Of a DNA stretch of 64,000 bases, positions 1 to 8,060 are shown one piece after another. The position numbers and the translations under genes were made by a program. The notes below the pieces were generated by a model. The model was not told the DNA's origin. It worked only from the letters and a program-made list of their open reading frames with translations, and did no database searches. Position 1 is the stretch's first letter. The number at the start of each line of letters is the position of its first letter. The stretch comes from BOG-908 sp965198825 (GTDB lineage: Bacteria; Pseudomonadota; Alphaproteobacteria; Acetobacterales; Acetobacteraceae), in the NCBI GenBank assembly GCA_965198825.1, contig CBDAQB010000001.1:124001-188000 (forward strand), written 5' to 3'.

Positions 1-177
1 GACGCTCGCCGGACAATTTCGGGCTGGATTGCACGCGCTTTCCCTTATTTTGCGGTCACCAGACGAAATAAATCCACAGAAAACCATCACGCCGCCGTGA
101 TTACCCTACACGCCGCTTGAGAAGTGCGTTACGATAGGAGATCGTCATGCGCACCGGTGCGCTTATGGAGTCAAATC

Positions 178-489
178 TTGGGCGGCAGCAGGCTGGTCAA
201 CAGGAACATCACTGCGGCTAGCGGCCGCACGAGCATGCGTCTTGAGCCGGAGGTATGGGACGCGCTTCGCGAAGTGTGTCTGCGAGAAGGGATAGACCTG
301 CGGGATTTGATTAAGCGCGTGGAGCATGAGTCGTCGCCTGGCGGCAGGACGAGTGCAGTCCGGGTACATGTGCTGCAGTATTTCAGGGCGGCTGCGACCG
401 AGGAGGGTCATCGCGAGTGCGGCCACGGGTCGGCCACCATCCATGAGAAGTCGCTCTCAAATGGCGACGGCCAGATGGTGGTCGCCTAG
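178..489 (+). CDS. Ribbon-helix-helix domain protein
   Basis: This 103-residue protein resembles the small alphaproteobacterial ribbon-helix-helix proteins (RHH_4 type). It has an N-terminal segment SRLVNRNITAASGRTSMRL followed by EPEVWDALREVCLREGI, the expected beta strand and first helix. Such proteins usually bind DNA as dimers; no target can be read here. I chose the TTG at 178 because GGAG at 167-170 lies seven bases upstream and the conserved part starts just after it; a GTG at 124 is possible but adds unconserved residues. An ATG at 147 with AGGAG in front of it opens only a 24-codon ORF in another frame. The last 25 residues are not conserved-looking. Confidence 0.6.
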   Translation: MGGSRLVNRNITAASGRTSMRLEPEVWDALREVCLREGIDLRDLIKRVEHESSPGGRTSAVRVHVLQYFRAAATEEGHRECGHGSATIHEKSLSNGDGQMVVA

Positions 490-782
490 TCGGCTAATCA
501 CCGCTCCTTCTGAGCCCATGGCTAAGGTAAGTTAGCCGGCGTCTGCCTTGATTGGCGAAAGGCAGGACGCAGCCCGCTAGGCGATCGTGCTCGAGACAGT
601 GTCACGCTTCTGCCACGGACGGTGCATGAGCCGACCTCTGGCGGCTTTGCGGGTCTCACAAAGACGTGGTAAGCGCCGATCCGAGCTTTGCGGGAGACGA
701 AGTTCTGGAGCACGAACGCGCTCTAAGCTGCTGCCTCCACCGCGAAATTTTTCATAGAACGATAGACGAGGGTCAGTGTCCG

Positions 783-1022
783 ATGAGCGAAATTGCCGAC
801 AAGGTTAAGAAGATCGTCGTCGAGCATTTGGGCGTGGAAGAAAGCAAGGTCACGCTTGAGGCTTCGTTCATCGATGACCTGGGCGCCGACAGCCTCGACA
901 CGGTAGAACTGGTGATGGCGTTCGAAGAGGCGTTTGGGGTGGAGATACCCGAGGATGCTGCCGAGAAGATCAGCACGGTCAAGGACGCCATAGACTATAT
1001 AGACAAGCAGAAGGCTGTCTGA
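783..1022 (+). CDS. acpP: Acyl carrier protein AcpP
   Basis: This 79-residue acidic protein carries growing acyl chains for fatty-acid synthesis in the cytosol. The phosphopantetheine attachment site is visible as GADSLD, with the modified serine at residue 37, and the length is the usual one. The ATG at 783 is preceded by GAGGG about ten bases upstream. fabF follows after 17 bases, so the two form the usual acpP-fabF operon. The holo-ACP synthase that would modify it is encoded at 37278-37673. Confidence 0.97.
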   Translation: MSEIADKVKKIVVEHLGVEESKVTLEASFIDDLGADSLDTVELVMAFEEAFGVEIPEDAAEKISTVKDAIDYIDKQKAV

Positions 1023-1039
1023 GACGGCTGCACCAAAGC

Positions 1040-2326
1040 ATGCGGACGAGTAGGTGGCAGCAGGCTGGGCGCCGGGTCGTTGTGACGGGAATGGGGATCG
1101 CTTCCCCGCTGGGGCTAGGCGTGGAGAACGTCTGGCGCCGGTTGGTCGAAGGCCAGTCAGGTATATCGGCCATCCAGAGCTTCGATACTGCTGATCTGCC
1201 GGCTCGCATTGCAGGCACCGTTCCAGCCGGTATGCGGGCTGATGGTGGCCTCTCTCTTAGTGAATGGGTTCCGGTTAAAGACCAGAAGAAGATGGATCGG
1301 TTCATCCATCTGGCGCTGGTCGCGGCCATAGAGGCGGTCGAGGACTCAGGCTGGGTTCCCCAGGACGAGGACGACCGAGAGGCGACCGGAGTTATGATCG
1401 GGTCGGGGATCGGCGGGCTACAGACGATCTTCGAGGCTAGCAAGCTGGTGTTTGAGGGCAAGGTGAAACGGATTTCTCCGTTCTTCATTCCGTCGGCGCT
1501 TATCAATCTCGCGTCAGGCCATGTCTCCATCAAATACGGGTTTAAGGGTCCGAACCATTCGGCCGTGACAGCTTGTGCGACTGGTGTGCATGCCATCGGC
1601 GATGCGGCGCGGCTCATCATGATGGGGGACGCGGATGTCATGGTCGCAGGAGGCGCGGAAGCTTCAGTTTGCGAGCTGGGCATAGGTGGGTTCTGCGCCA
1701 GCAGAGCCTTGTCCACGGGTTTCAATGATGAGCCTTCGCGCGCCTCAAGGCCTTGGGACCGCGACCGAGACGGCTTTGTCATGGGCGAGGGAAGCGGGAT
1801 ACTCGTACTCGAAGAACTCGAGCATGCGCGCGCCCGTGGTGCGCGCATCTATGGCGAAGTGGCGGGCTACGGACTGTCGGGGGACGCGCATCATATCACA
1901 GCGCCGGCCGACGGACATGACGGCGCTTTCCGGGCGATGCGGGCGGCTTTCAATAGCGGCAACATCGATCCCGCGAGCGTGCAGTACGTGAACGCGCACG
2001 GGACCTCCACGCCGCTCGGTGACGATTTGGAACTGGACGCGGTGGAACGGTTCTTCGGCGAGGCAGCTTCTGGGCTGGCGATGTCTTCGACGAAGTCGGC
2101 GACCGGGCACCTACTTGGAGCGGCGGGAGCCATCGAAGCCATTTTCTCGCTTCTTGCGATCCGCGACGGCGTTGCGCCGCCGACGCTCAACCTCGACGCG
2201 CCGAGCCGGGATAGTGTGATCGACCGGGTAGCGCATACGGCGCAAGAGCGGCCGATCGACCGCGTGCTGTCTAACAGCTTCGGGTTCGGCGGGACGAACG
2301 CCAGTATCATTTTCGCCAGAGCCTGA
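1040..2326 (+). CDS. fabF: 3-oxoacyl-ACP synthase II
   Basis: This 428-residue condensing enzyme elongates acyl-ACP with malonyl-ACP in type II fatty-acid synthesis. The catalytic triad of the KAS I/II family is present: the nucleophile Cys179 in VTACATG, His320 in NAHGTSTPLGD, and Lys352/His357 in SSTKSATGHLLGAAG. Length and N-terminal VVVTGMGIASPLG are typical. It is co-directional with acpP and mltG, an order common in alphaproteobacteria. A 289-codon open frame on the opposite strand is a compositional shadow. Confidence 0.97.
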   Translation: MRTSRWQQAGRRVVVTGMGIASPLGLGVENVWRRLVEGQSGISAIQSFDTADLPARIAGTVPAGMRADGGLSLSEWVPVKDQKKMDRFIHLALVAAIEAVEDSGWVPQDEDDREATGVMIGSGIGGLQTIFEASKLVFEGKVKRISPFFIPSALINLASGHVSIKYGFKGPNHSAVTACATGVHAIGDAARLIMMGDADVMVAGGAEASVCELGIGGFCASRALSTGFNDEPSRASRPWDRDRDGFVMGEGSGILVLEELEHARARGARIYGEVAGYGLSGDAHHITAPADGHDGAFRAMRAAFNSGNIDPASVQYVNAHGTSTPLGDDLELDAVERFFGEAASGLAMSSTKSATGHLLGAAGAIEAIFSLLAIRDGVAPPTLNLDAPSRDSVIDRVAHTAQERPIDRVLSNSFGFGGTNASIIFARA

Positions 2327-2384
2327 CGGGTAGGGGCGTTATCGGCCGCGATTTCCGGCTTAGGCTTTCGACCGGAGCCGGGTG

Positions 2385-3374
2385 ATGCGGAGATGGCTGC
2401 TTGCAGGCGGGCTACTCGGGCTCATTGGCGTGGGAGCCGCCTGGCTAACCTTGCACGACTACGATGCGCCTGGGCCTCTGGCGACGGCGCAGGATGTTGT
2501 CGTCCCGCACGGAAGCTTTAATGATGTTGGCCACGCCCTGGTTCTTGCGGGCGTGATAGACCGGCCTTGGCTCTTTCGTGCCGCGGCAGCCGCGACAGCT
2601 TGGGAGGGCCCGCTGCATGCGGTGGAATTGCATTTTCCGCCGAACGCCAGCATCGATCAGGTGTTGCGGGTGCTGCGTTTCGCGCGGCCCGTGCAGCATC
2701 TGCTCACTATTCCTGAAGGGTTGACCTCGGCGAGAATCGCTATGCTGCTGGCATCCGCTCAGGGTCTGCGTGGCGATGTGGAGGTGCCGGCGGAAGGGAG
2801 CGTGCTGCCGCAAACCTATGCTTACGAACTCGGCATGAGCCGCGACGCCTTGCTTGGTCGTGCGCAGGCTGCCTTGCGCAGGGCTCTGGCGGATGCCTGG
2901 CAGAGACGGCCAGCGGATACGCGCCTACGTTCTCCGGAGGAAGTTCTGGTGCTTGCGAGCGTAGTCGAGCGCGAGACTGGAGTGGCGAGGGAACGTCCAC
3001 TGGTCGCACGAGTCTTTCTCAATCGTCTGCGGAACGGCATGCGGCTGCAGTCGGATCCTACGGTTGTTTACGGTGTCAGCGGCGGCAGCGGTACGCTGCC
3101 GTCAGGCCTTACCCGAGCCGATCTTCAACAGGAGTCGCCCTACAGCACCTACAGTACGGCCGGGCTACCGCCTGGGCCTATCTGCAATCCAGGCGTGGCC
3201 TCCATCGAGGCCGTGCTGCATCCTGCCATCAGTGAAGCGCTTTATTTCGTGGCCGATGGAAGCGGTGGCCATGCGTTCGCCGATAGTTTGCCTGAGCATG
3301 AGCGTAATGTTCAGCATGCCCGCGCATGCGTTGGGATTAGCCCAGGTAGTCCCTGCCGCGGGAGCTCGAAATAG
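2385..3374 (+). CDS. mltG: Endolytic murein transglycosylase MltG (YceG-like)
   Basis: This 329-residue inner-membrane protein is expected to cleave nascent peptidoglycan strands and so set glycan length. The N-terminus (RRWLLAGGLLGLIGVGAAWL) is a single membrane anchor. The family signature VLASVVERETG holds the catalytic glutamate, followed by ARVFLNRLRNGM and LQSDPTVVYG, and SPYSTYSTAGLPPGPICNPG near the end. The ATG at 2385 follows a GTG at 2382 in the same frame; either could be used. It is the third gene of the acpP-fabF-mltG run. Confidence 0.94.
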   Translation: MRRWLLAGGLLGLIGVGAAWLTLHDYDAPGPLATAQDVVVPHGSFNDVGHALVLAGVIDRPWLFRAAAAATAWEGPLHAVELHFPPNASIDQVLRVLRFARPVQHLLTIPEGLTSARIAMLLASAQGLRGDVEVPAEGSVLPQTYAYELGMSRDALLGRAQAALRRALADAWQRRPADTRLRSPEEVLVLASVVERETGVARERPLVARVFLNRLRNGMRLQSDPTVVYGVSGGSGTLPSGLTRADLQQESPYSTYSTAGLPPGPICNPGVASIEAVLHPAISEALYFVADGSGGHAFADSLPEHERNVQHARACVGISPGSPCRGSSK

Positions 3375-3376
3375 AA

Positions 3377-3405
3377 GAAGCCGGCCGCGTAGTGCGGCCG
3401 GCTTC
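3377..3405. terminator. GC-rich perfect hairpin between convergent genes
   Basis: A perfect 12-bp inverted repeat (GAAGCCGGCCGC at 3377-3388, its complement at 3394-3405, five-base loop) lies three bases after the mltG stop codon and 17 bases from the end of the convergent gene. There is no long T tract on either side, so it is a probable bidirectional terminator by position and stability only. Confidence 0.7.
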
Positions 3406-3422
3406 CAATATGGATCCTCGAT

Positions 3423-4823
3423 TTAAGTCGAAGACGATGGCGAGAGCGTGGTGTGGCCAGCGATGCTGCTGATGTTGGTGAAAGTCACCGTGGTCGAGTC
3501 GCTCAGCGTGATCTGATATCCACCAGACACTGTCTGCCCCGACGCCAGAGCGGCTTCGTATTGTGCCTCGGAGTAACCGACGAAGTTGAAGGTATCGGTC
3601 GGCACGAAGTCGTTGATGGTGATCGAGGCACCACCGCCTGCCGTGTCGAGGTTGGCGTTATAAGTCGTGTTGGTGCCGCTGGTTAGGCTCTCGTTGCCGC
3701 TACCGAGCACTATAGTGAGGATCGACTGAGCGCCGGAGGCGTTCACCGATTCTGAACCCGACCCAAGCACGACGATGCCGCCTGTCATCGACGCAGCAGA
3801 GAAGTAATCGATTGTGTCTCCGGATTGGCCGTAGACATCGGTGGTTCCCGTTCCACCCACCACAGAGCCGGACACGTCAGCGGCGAACACAGCCACCAGA
3901 GAGCCAGAGCCGCTGAAAATCGCGTTGTCGTCGGTTGCATTGTAGACGCTAAAATTCGCGGCATTGGCTACGACCGTATCGTTCCCGGTGGCCGAAGCCG
4001 CGGCGACGGTGTCCGACAACGTGGGACCTGCCATCAAGAGGTTTGGAGGTACGAGAGACACAATATCGGTGTCGGTTGTCAACGCGCCGCCGACAATGAG
4101 CTGGCCAGGCGCTGTGGCTATGACGACGTCTGCAACGCCATTTGCGGAGACAGTGTTCGTGCCATCGTCTAGTATGACAAACTGATTGTAGTCCGACGGG
4201 TTCGTGGAGGTCGTATCCTGGCTGGCCGCAGCAGCCATGGTGTCATTCAGAGTGAAGTCTCCTGAGCCGGTGCCCGCGAAGACAATCGCCTGGTCGCCGC
4301 CAGTCATAACGGTGTCGCGGCCGCTGCCTGCCACGATCGTGTCGAAGCCAGTCGCTGCAGCCCCGTCATAGATGTTGTTGCCGTCAACGAAGGTTATGAG
4401 ATTATTGCCACCGGCGTCGATGTAGGTTGTCGAGGGCGTTGCTGTCAGACTTCCGGCCGTCGCAAAGGCCTTTTCGCCTTCGACCAGGACGTTGTCTCCG
4501 CCGCCGGACCCGGTAACCGTTACAGGCGCTGCAGAGGAGATGAAGGTATAGAGCGGACCGGTTACCGAATCAGGGCCGGTCAGGGTGTAGCTGCCGCCTT
4601 GGGAAACTTCCTGCTCAGTAACAGTCGTGGCGATCGCTTCGGTGTAGCCCGGAATGGAAGCGCCCGGCGTGCTCAGGTTGTTATAGGCGAGCGAACCGGC
4701 GCTGAGGGCAGCATCGAGTGCGTTCGCAAAACGCTCAGCATAGGCCAGCGTGTTGGTGCCAGTGACAGTAAAGCCATACTCGCGGGCGAATACACTTGGG
4801 ACCGTAACGCCAGCTGAAGGCAT
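3423..4823 (-). CDS. Beta-strand-repeat protein, putative secreted adhesin
   Basis: This 466-residue protein is rich in Thr, Ser, Gly, Asp and Ala and poor in Cys and Lys. Many short beta-strand repeats are visible, such as FDTIVAGSGRDTVMTGGDQ and TGTTDVYGQSGDTIDYF, reminiscent of degenerate RTX/haemolysin-type calcium-binding repeats. There is no Sec signal peptide, and the C-terminal part (SITINDFVPTDTFNFVGYSE) resembles the end of type-I-secreted proteins; export by a type I system is an inference. GGAG lies eight bases before the ATG. It sits on the opposite strand between mltG and gmk. The exact function is unknown. Confidence 0.7.
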   Translation of the reverse strand: MPSAGVTVPSVFAREYGFTVTGTNTLAYAERFANALDAALSAGSLAYNNLSTPGASIPGYTEAIATTVTEQEVSQGGSYTLTGPDSVTGPLYTFISSAAPVTVTGSGGGDNVLVEGEKAFATAGSLTATPSTTYIDAGGNNLITFVDGNNIYDGAAATGFDTIVAGSGRDTVMTGGDQAIVFAGTGSGDFTLNDTMAAAASQDTTSTNPSDYNQFVILDDGTNTVSANGVADVVIATAPGQLIVGGALTTDTDIVSLVPPNLLMAGPTLSDTVAAASATGNDTVVANAANFSVYNATDDNAIFSGSGSLVAVFAADVSGSVVGGTGTTDVYGQSGDTIDYFSAASMTGGIVVLGSGSESVNASGAQSILTIVLGSGNESLTSGTNTTYNANLDTAGGGASITINDFVPTDTFNFVGYSEAQYEAALASGQTVSGGYQITLSDSTTVTFTNISSIAGHTTLSPSSST

Positions 4824-5312
4824 ATGACCAACTCCACTTCGAAATGACGCAAGCGAGGCTTGCCGAACACCGGCGATGCAGTGGGCTTAGCAGATGGCCC
4901 CTAACCAAACAACAACGGAAACAGAGTCAAAGATCGATTTTTCCCTGCGTCTCCAATAAGTAACAGAAAATTGGTGATGTTCTCAGCCCCTGGTTGCAAG
5001 GTATTAAAAACCTGAATTTGCGTGGTATTGGGAAAGTTCGCAAACGAGCGTGAATTACTGTCGTCGGGGTTATTTCGCTTAGTTTCTTGTGCGATTTGGC
5101 TGTTTAAGCTCACTAGTTACGAGGCCAAAAGTGTTATCTATGCTTGGGCATCTCTGAGAATGGGTGTTCCGGATCATAGATCGCAACGAACGGCAGGTTG
5201 TGGTTCGGTTTTGTCGCGTCGCCCCTGCGAGCAGGTGCATGCTATAGTGGCATTCCATTAGCTTGGCAGGTCTAGGCGATGATGAGGATGGTCGACGAGT
5301 GAGTGCTGGACG
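4824..5312. other. Intergenic region, 489 bases, no gene recognised
   Basis: This stretch between the divergent beta-repeat gene and gmk is more AT-rich than its surroundings around 4890-5130. It must hold both promoters. A 70-codon open frame on the minus strand (4901-5113) has no recognisable features. In many alphaproteobacteria a yicC gene lies near here, but nothing resembling YicC is visible. Confidence 0.5.
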
Positions 5313-5948
5313 TTGATCGACGGCATTGCCAGGCGGGGGTTGTGCCTGCTGATCGCGGCCCCCTCGGGGGCTGGGAAGAGCACGATCGCTGCTGCGTTGC
5401 TGGAGCGCGAGTCGGGGCTGAAGCTTTCCGTCAGCGTCACGACGCGCGCGCCACGTCCCGGGGAGCAGGAGGGAGTGCATTATTTCTTCCGAGGAAATGA
5501 TGAGTTCGCCCGGATGGCGAACGCCGGTGAGCTCCTGGAGTCTGCGACCGTGTTCGGAAGAGGTTATGGAACGCCGCGGGCGCCGGTCGAGTCAGCCTTA
5601 TCGGTGGGCCGGGATGTGTTGTTCGACATCGATTGGCAGGGCTGCCGGCAAGTTAGGGCCATCCTGCCGGCGGATACGGTGAGTGTCTTCATCTTGCCGC
5701 CTAGCTTAGAGGTATTGGAGGCGCGTTTGCGCGGCCGGGCTGGCGACGATCCGTTGGAGATCATGAGGCGGATGGCACAGGCGAGGTCTGAAATATCGCA
5801 CGCTCAGGAGTTCGATCATGTGCTCGTCAACGATGAGCTGGTGCGGTGCATCGATGCAGTGCAGGCGATCTTGCAAGCTGCAAGGACTGCGACGCCAAGG
5901 CTTGTTGGGTTAGCCGCTACGTTGAAAAGCTTCGGTTCCGAACGATAA
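5313..5948 (+). CDS. gmk: Guanylate kinase
   Basis: This 211-residue cytosolic enzyme phosphorylates GMP to GDP with ATP. The P-loop APSGAGKST is at residues 16-24. SVTTRAPRPGEQEGVHYFF is the GMP-binding segment, and VLFDIDWQGCRQV and the lid region (RLRGRAGDD) follow. The first available start after an in-frame stop at 5283 is TTG at 5313; no strong ribosome-binding site is visible, so the first few residues are uncertain. The gene normally follows mltG in related bacteria. Confidence 0.94.
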   Translation: MIDGIARRGLCLLIAAPSGAGKSTIAAALLERESGLKLSVSVTTRAPRPGEQEGVHYFFRGNDEFARMANAGELLESATVFGRGYGTPRAPVESALSVGRDVLFDIDWQGCRQVRAILPADTVSVFILPPSLEVLEARLRGRAGDDPLEIMRRMAQARSEISHAQEFDHVLVNDELVRCIDAVQAILQAARTATPRLVGLAATLKSFGSER

Positions 5949-6034
5949 GATTATCAGGCGAGCGTTGTTTCTTGAAGTAAAACGAAGTAAGTCGGCCGTC
6001 TTGCCCTGCTTTTCCTCAAGCGCAGACTGAACTC

Positions 6035-6080
6035 GCAAAAGTTTTTTGGTTCTTTTTTTCAAAAAAGAACGCGCTTTCTT
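6035..6080 (-). terminator. AT-rich hairpin element, single arm
   Basis: A 10-bp A/T-rich inverted repeat (GTTCTTTTTT at 6049-6058, complement at 6061-6070) is flanked by CAAAAGTTTTTTG. It is the first of seven copies in the window. Read on the minus strand it lies about 24 bases beyond the stop codon of the XRE gene, so it probably ends that transcript. The gmk side has no matching arm. Confidence 0.65.
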
Positions 6081-6103
6081 TGACTTCTGTCCGGCTGACT
6101 GGA

Positions 6104-6451
6104 TCATCTGGCTTCGCCGATCTTTGCGAGCCGTCGGGCGGTGCGGAGGAGGAAGCTGCGGTCTTCCTGAGAGCAGGCTTGGTAGAGACGGAGAAGGGCT
6201 AACTCGTCCCCAGTGGGATCGGCGCGGTTGCCGTGAAGCAGGTGCTCGACGGTTGTTCCAAGGGCGGCTGCGATACGCGAGATGTTGCCGCGCAATTGGC
6301 CGGCGCGATCGGTTTCCCATTGAGCGACCGCGCTTCGGCTGACGTCGCAGGCGGCTGCGAGGGCTTCCTGTGTCAGGCCTCGCTCCTGCCGGAGCGTTCG
6401 GATGCGGTTGCCTACAGTGGGGCGACTCTGAGCGGCGTCTGGCATCTTCAT
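6104..6451 (-). CDS. XRE-family helix-turn-helix repressor
   Basis: This 115-residue DNA-binding protein has a Cro/C1-type helix-turn-helix: VGNRIRTLRQERGLTQEALAAACDVSRSAVAQWETDR, followed by ISRIAAALGTTVEHLLHG. The C-terminal part (ELALLRLYQACSQEDRSFLLRTARRLA) is a helical tail seen in phage-type regulators with no peptidase domain. I chose the ATG at 6451; an upstream TTG at 6481 would lie inside the operator cluster. It is transcribed away from the GcrA-like gene at 6550, with five operator half-sites between them, as in a lysogeny switch. An AT-rich hairpin shared with chromosomal genes follows it. Confidence 0.85.
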   Translation of the reverse strand: MKMPDAAQSRPTVGNRIRTLRQERGLTQEALAAACDVSRSAVAQWETDRAGQLRGNISRIAAALGTTVEHLLHGNRADPTGDELALLRLYQACSQEDRSFLLRTARRLAKIGEAR

Positions 6452-6473
6452 GGGTTTGGTATGGCGGATAGCT

Positions 6474-6544
6474 ACTAACAAAGCCAGTTAGTTTCATTGA
6501 CACATAAGAGTTAGTATGACTAACTGTGCGTTAGTCATGGAGGG
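6474..6544. promoter_or_regulatory. Operator cluster with putative promoter
   Basis: Five copies of one six-base half-site occur in 62 bases: ACTAAC at 6474 and 6519, and GTTAGT at 6487, 6510 and 6530. The central pair forms a perfect palindrome GTTAGTATGACTAAC (6510-6524), and 6474-6492 is a wider inverted pair. TTGACA at 6497-6502 is a good -35 box, and the palindrome covers the expected -10 position about 17 bases on, so a bound repressor would block rightward transcription. GGAGGG at 6539-6544 is the ribosome-binding site of the gene at 6550. The XRE protein is the likely binder. Confidence 0.75.
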
Positions 6545-6549
6545 CTGAC

Positions 6550-6840
6550 ATGCGTAAGTCGGTAGTTTGGACAGAGAGCCTGGATACGCGCCTGCGCACC
6601 TTGCGCGAGGAAGGATTGACTTGGGACGCAGTGGCGGCGGCGATGGACCTCGGTCGCAACACCGTGCTCGAGCGTGCGCGGAGGACTGGCGCTCGCATCA
6701 GGCGGCAGCCAGCGCCGGTTGTGTCGGACGAGCCACGCGACAGACCGGCGCGCCAGGCCGGTCATCCGCTGACGTGGGGGCTTCTCACCGCTGGGACTGT
6801 CCTGGACGGCGAACGCTATCCATTCCCCGTCTTCCTATAG
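6550..6840 (+). CDS. GcrA/AsnC-like small helix-turn-helix protein
   Basis: This 96-residue protein begins with VVWTESLDTRLRTLREEG and LTWDAVAAAMDLGRNTVLER, a pattern like the helix-turn-helix of GcrA and of small AsnC-annotated phage proteins. It ends with HPLTWGLLTAGTVLDGERYP, a tail I recognise from prophage genes of other alphaproteobacteria. It is the first rightward gene after the operator cluster and has a strong GGAGGG site five bases before the ATG. It is probably a positive regulator of the island or a Cro analogue; that role is inferred from position. Confidence 0.65.
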   Translation: MRKSVVWTESLDTRLRTLREEGLTWDAVAAAMDLGRNTVLERARRTGARIRRQPAPVVSDEPRDRPARQAGHPLTWGLLTAGTVLDGERYPFPVFL

Positions 6841-6849
6841 GAACGTATC

Positions 6850-7359
6850 ATGAACAAATGTCTAGCATTGTCACTCCAGGAGCGGCTGGTTCCGGACGTG
6901 CGGGAGGATGAGCGAACTATCGATGCCGGCTTCATTATCTACCGGCTCGAAGAGGCGGGATCGACGCTGCTGGCTCTGCCAGCGTCGGGTTTTTCGACAA
7001 AGCTTCGGGTAAGCCAGCTGGAGGTCGCGCCTTCGCCGACGGAGGCGCATGGCTTCGATCAGGCACGAGTGCGGCCGCCTACGCCATCGGCGGCCCGGAT
7101 AACGCGAATGGACGAAGCATTAGGCTGGATCGCGCTCATTCCGGTTGATCGGCGTGTCATCAGGCGGATTGTCGGAGCGAGAAGCCTGGTGAGCCCAGTT
7201 ACCGAACGTCATCTGTTCTCCTGGCGACGCTTGGGTGAAGTGGTGGGGGCCGACCACAAAGCGGTGCAGAGGTGGCACGGACAAGGCATCGACATGCTCG
7301 TGGCAGCAGTGGGTGTTTTGGAGCGATCGACAGGCAGCCGGCGCAGGCTCGGCGGCTAG
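6850..7359 (+). CDS. DUF6362-like protein
   Basis: This 169-residue protein matches the layout of DUF6362 proteins found upstream of terminase genes in alphaproteobacterial prophages: an N-terminal stretch with YRLEEAGSTLLALPASG, then RPPTPSAARITRMDEALGWIALIP, then a helix-turn-helix-like end (FSWRRLGEVVGADHKAVQRW). Its function is not established. A sigma-like, DNA-binding or small-terminase role is possible, since no other terminase small subunit is visible before TerL. It starts nine bases after the preceding gene. Confidence 0.6.
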   Translation: MNKCLALSLQERLVPDVREDERTIDAGFIIYRLEEAGSTLLALPASGFSTKLRVSQLEVAPSPTEAHGFDQARVRPPTPSAARITRMDEALGWIALIPVDRRVIRRIVGARSLVSPVTERHLFSWRRLGEVVGADHKAVQRWHGQGIDMLVAAVGVLERSTGSRRRLGG

Positions 7360-7366
7360 GGTCGGT

Positions 7367-7726
7367 TTAGTTGTCGGTTCTTTCGAGGGACACGTCATAG
7401 CGGCAGCGGGGCGTGGTGTAGCTGCCGCGCACCGCATCGCCCTCGCGGGCCGCGTCAAGCACGAGCCGGTAGGGCTTATGGTCGATGCCGGGAAGCGTCA
7501 GTTCTGCGGCCAAATGGCCGTCGGGAGACAATGAGCCTCGAAGGATGAGGGTGCCGCTGTTTGGAGCAAAGACGACGGATTGGTGAAGGAGCGTGAGAAC
7601 GGCAGTCGATGCGGGATCGCAGGTGCCGGAGCGAGGGACCAGGTGACCTGCGAAGGTCAGCTCCCGATCCGATGCGGCGCAGCATGAGAGGGAAAAAACG
7701 AATGTTAGAAACAGCGTTTTTTTCAC
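7367..7726 (-). CDS. Small putative lipoprotein on the opposite strand of the phage island
   Basis: Read from a GTG at 7726, the protein (119 residues) begins VKKTLFLTFVFSLSCCAAS, a short signal peptide with a lipobox-like LSCC or LSC. The mature part (LTFAGHLVPRSGTCDPASTAVLTLLHQSVVFAP ...) has four Cys in total and looks like a beta-rich secreted domain. No family was recognised. It is transcribed against all neighbouring phage genes, a position typical of a cargo (moron) gene expressed from the resident element, for example for surface modification or superinfection exclusion. The start codon lacks a clear ribosome-binding site. Confidence 0.55.
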   Translation of the reverse strand: MKKTLFLTFVFSLSCCAASDRELTFAGHLVPRSGTCDPASTAVLTLLHQSVVFAPNSGTLILRGSLSPDGHLAAELTLPGIDHKPYRLVLDAAREGDAVRGSYTTPRCRYDVSLERTDN

Positions 7727-8060
7727 TTGCCCAGATACCCCAACTTTCTGTATATTCTGTCTAACGATGGCGGTTTGCGCGTTGCCGAGTTGGCATGAGG
7801 CCTCGTTTCTACTCAATGTTCTGCACATAGAGGGTCGGCCTACACCCACCTTGGGCTTGGGTGTTTGGCGCGGCTGCTCCGGCAGTCGGCGCCCATGGAC
7901 ATGGTGGATCTAGATCGAGATCCTTTACCACAAATATTCTGCCGGGCGGCGCACCATGGGAGCGGCCGCGCGTCATCAAGACGCCCTTCCCCGGGCGTCG
8001 CAAGAGCCGCGAGGATTGAGCGGATAAGAGTCACAGACGCTGTCGAGGACGAGCATCCGG
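7727..8060. promoter_or_regulatory. Intergenic region between lipoprotein gene and terL
   Basis: The 334 bases hold no convincing gene. On the minus strand the AT-rich stretch around 7745-7765 (GAATATACAG) is a candidate -10 region for the lipoprotein gene. The promoter for the rightward structural operon beginning at terL could also lie here, but no clear box was found. A small terminase gene was looked for and not seen. Confidence 0.35.

Noticed and set aside
979..1848. 289-codon open frame on the minus strand inside fabF
   Set aside because: It is antisense to a fully conserved enzyme gene and its translation is low-complexity Ser/Ala/Pro; a codon-bias shadow.
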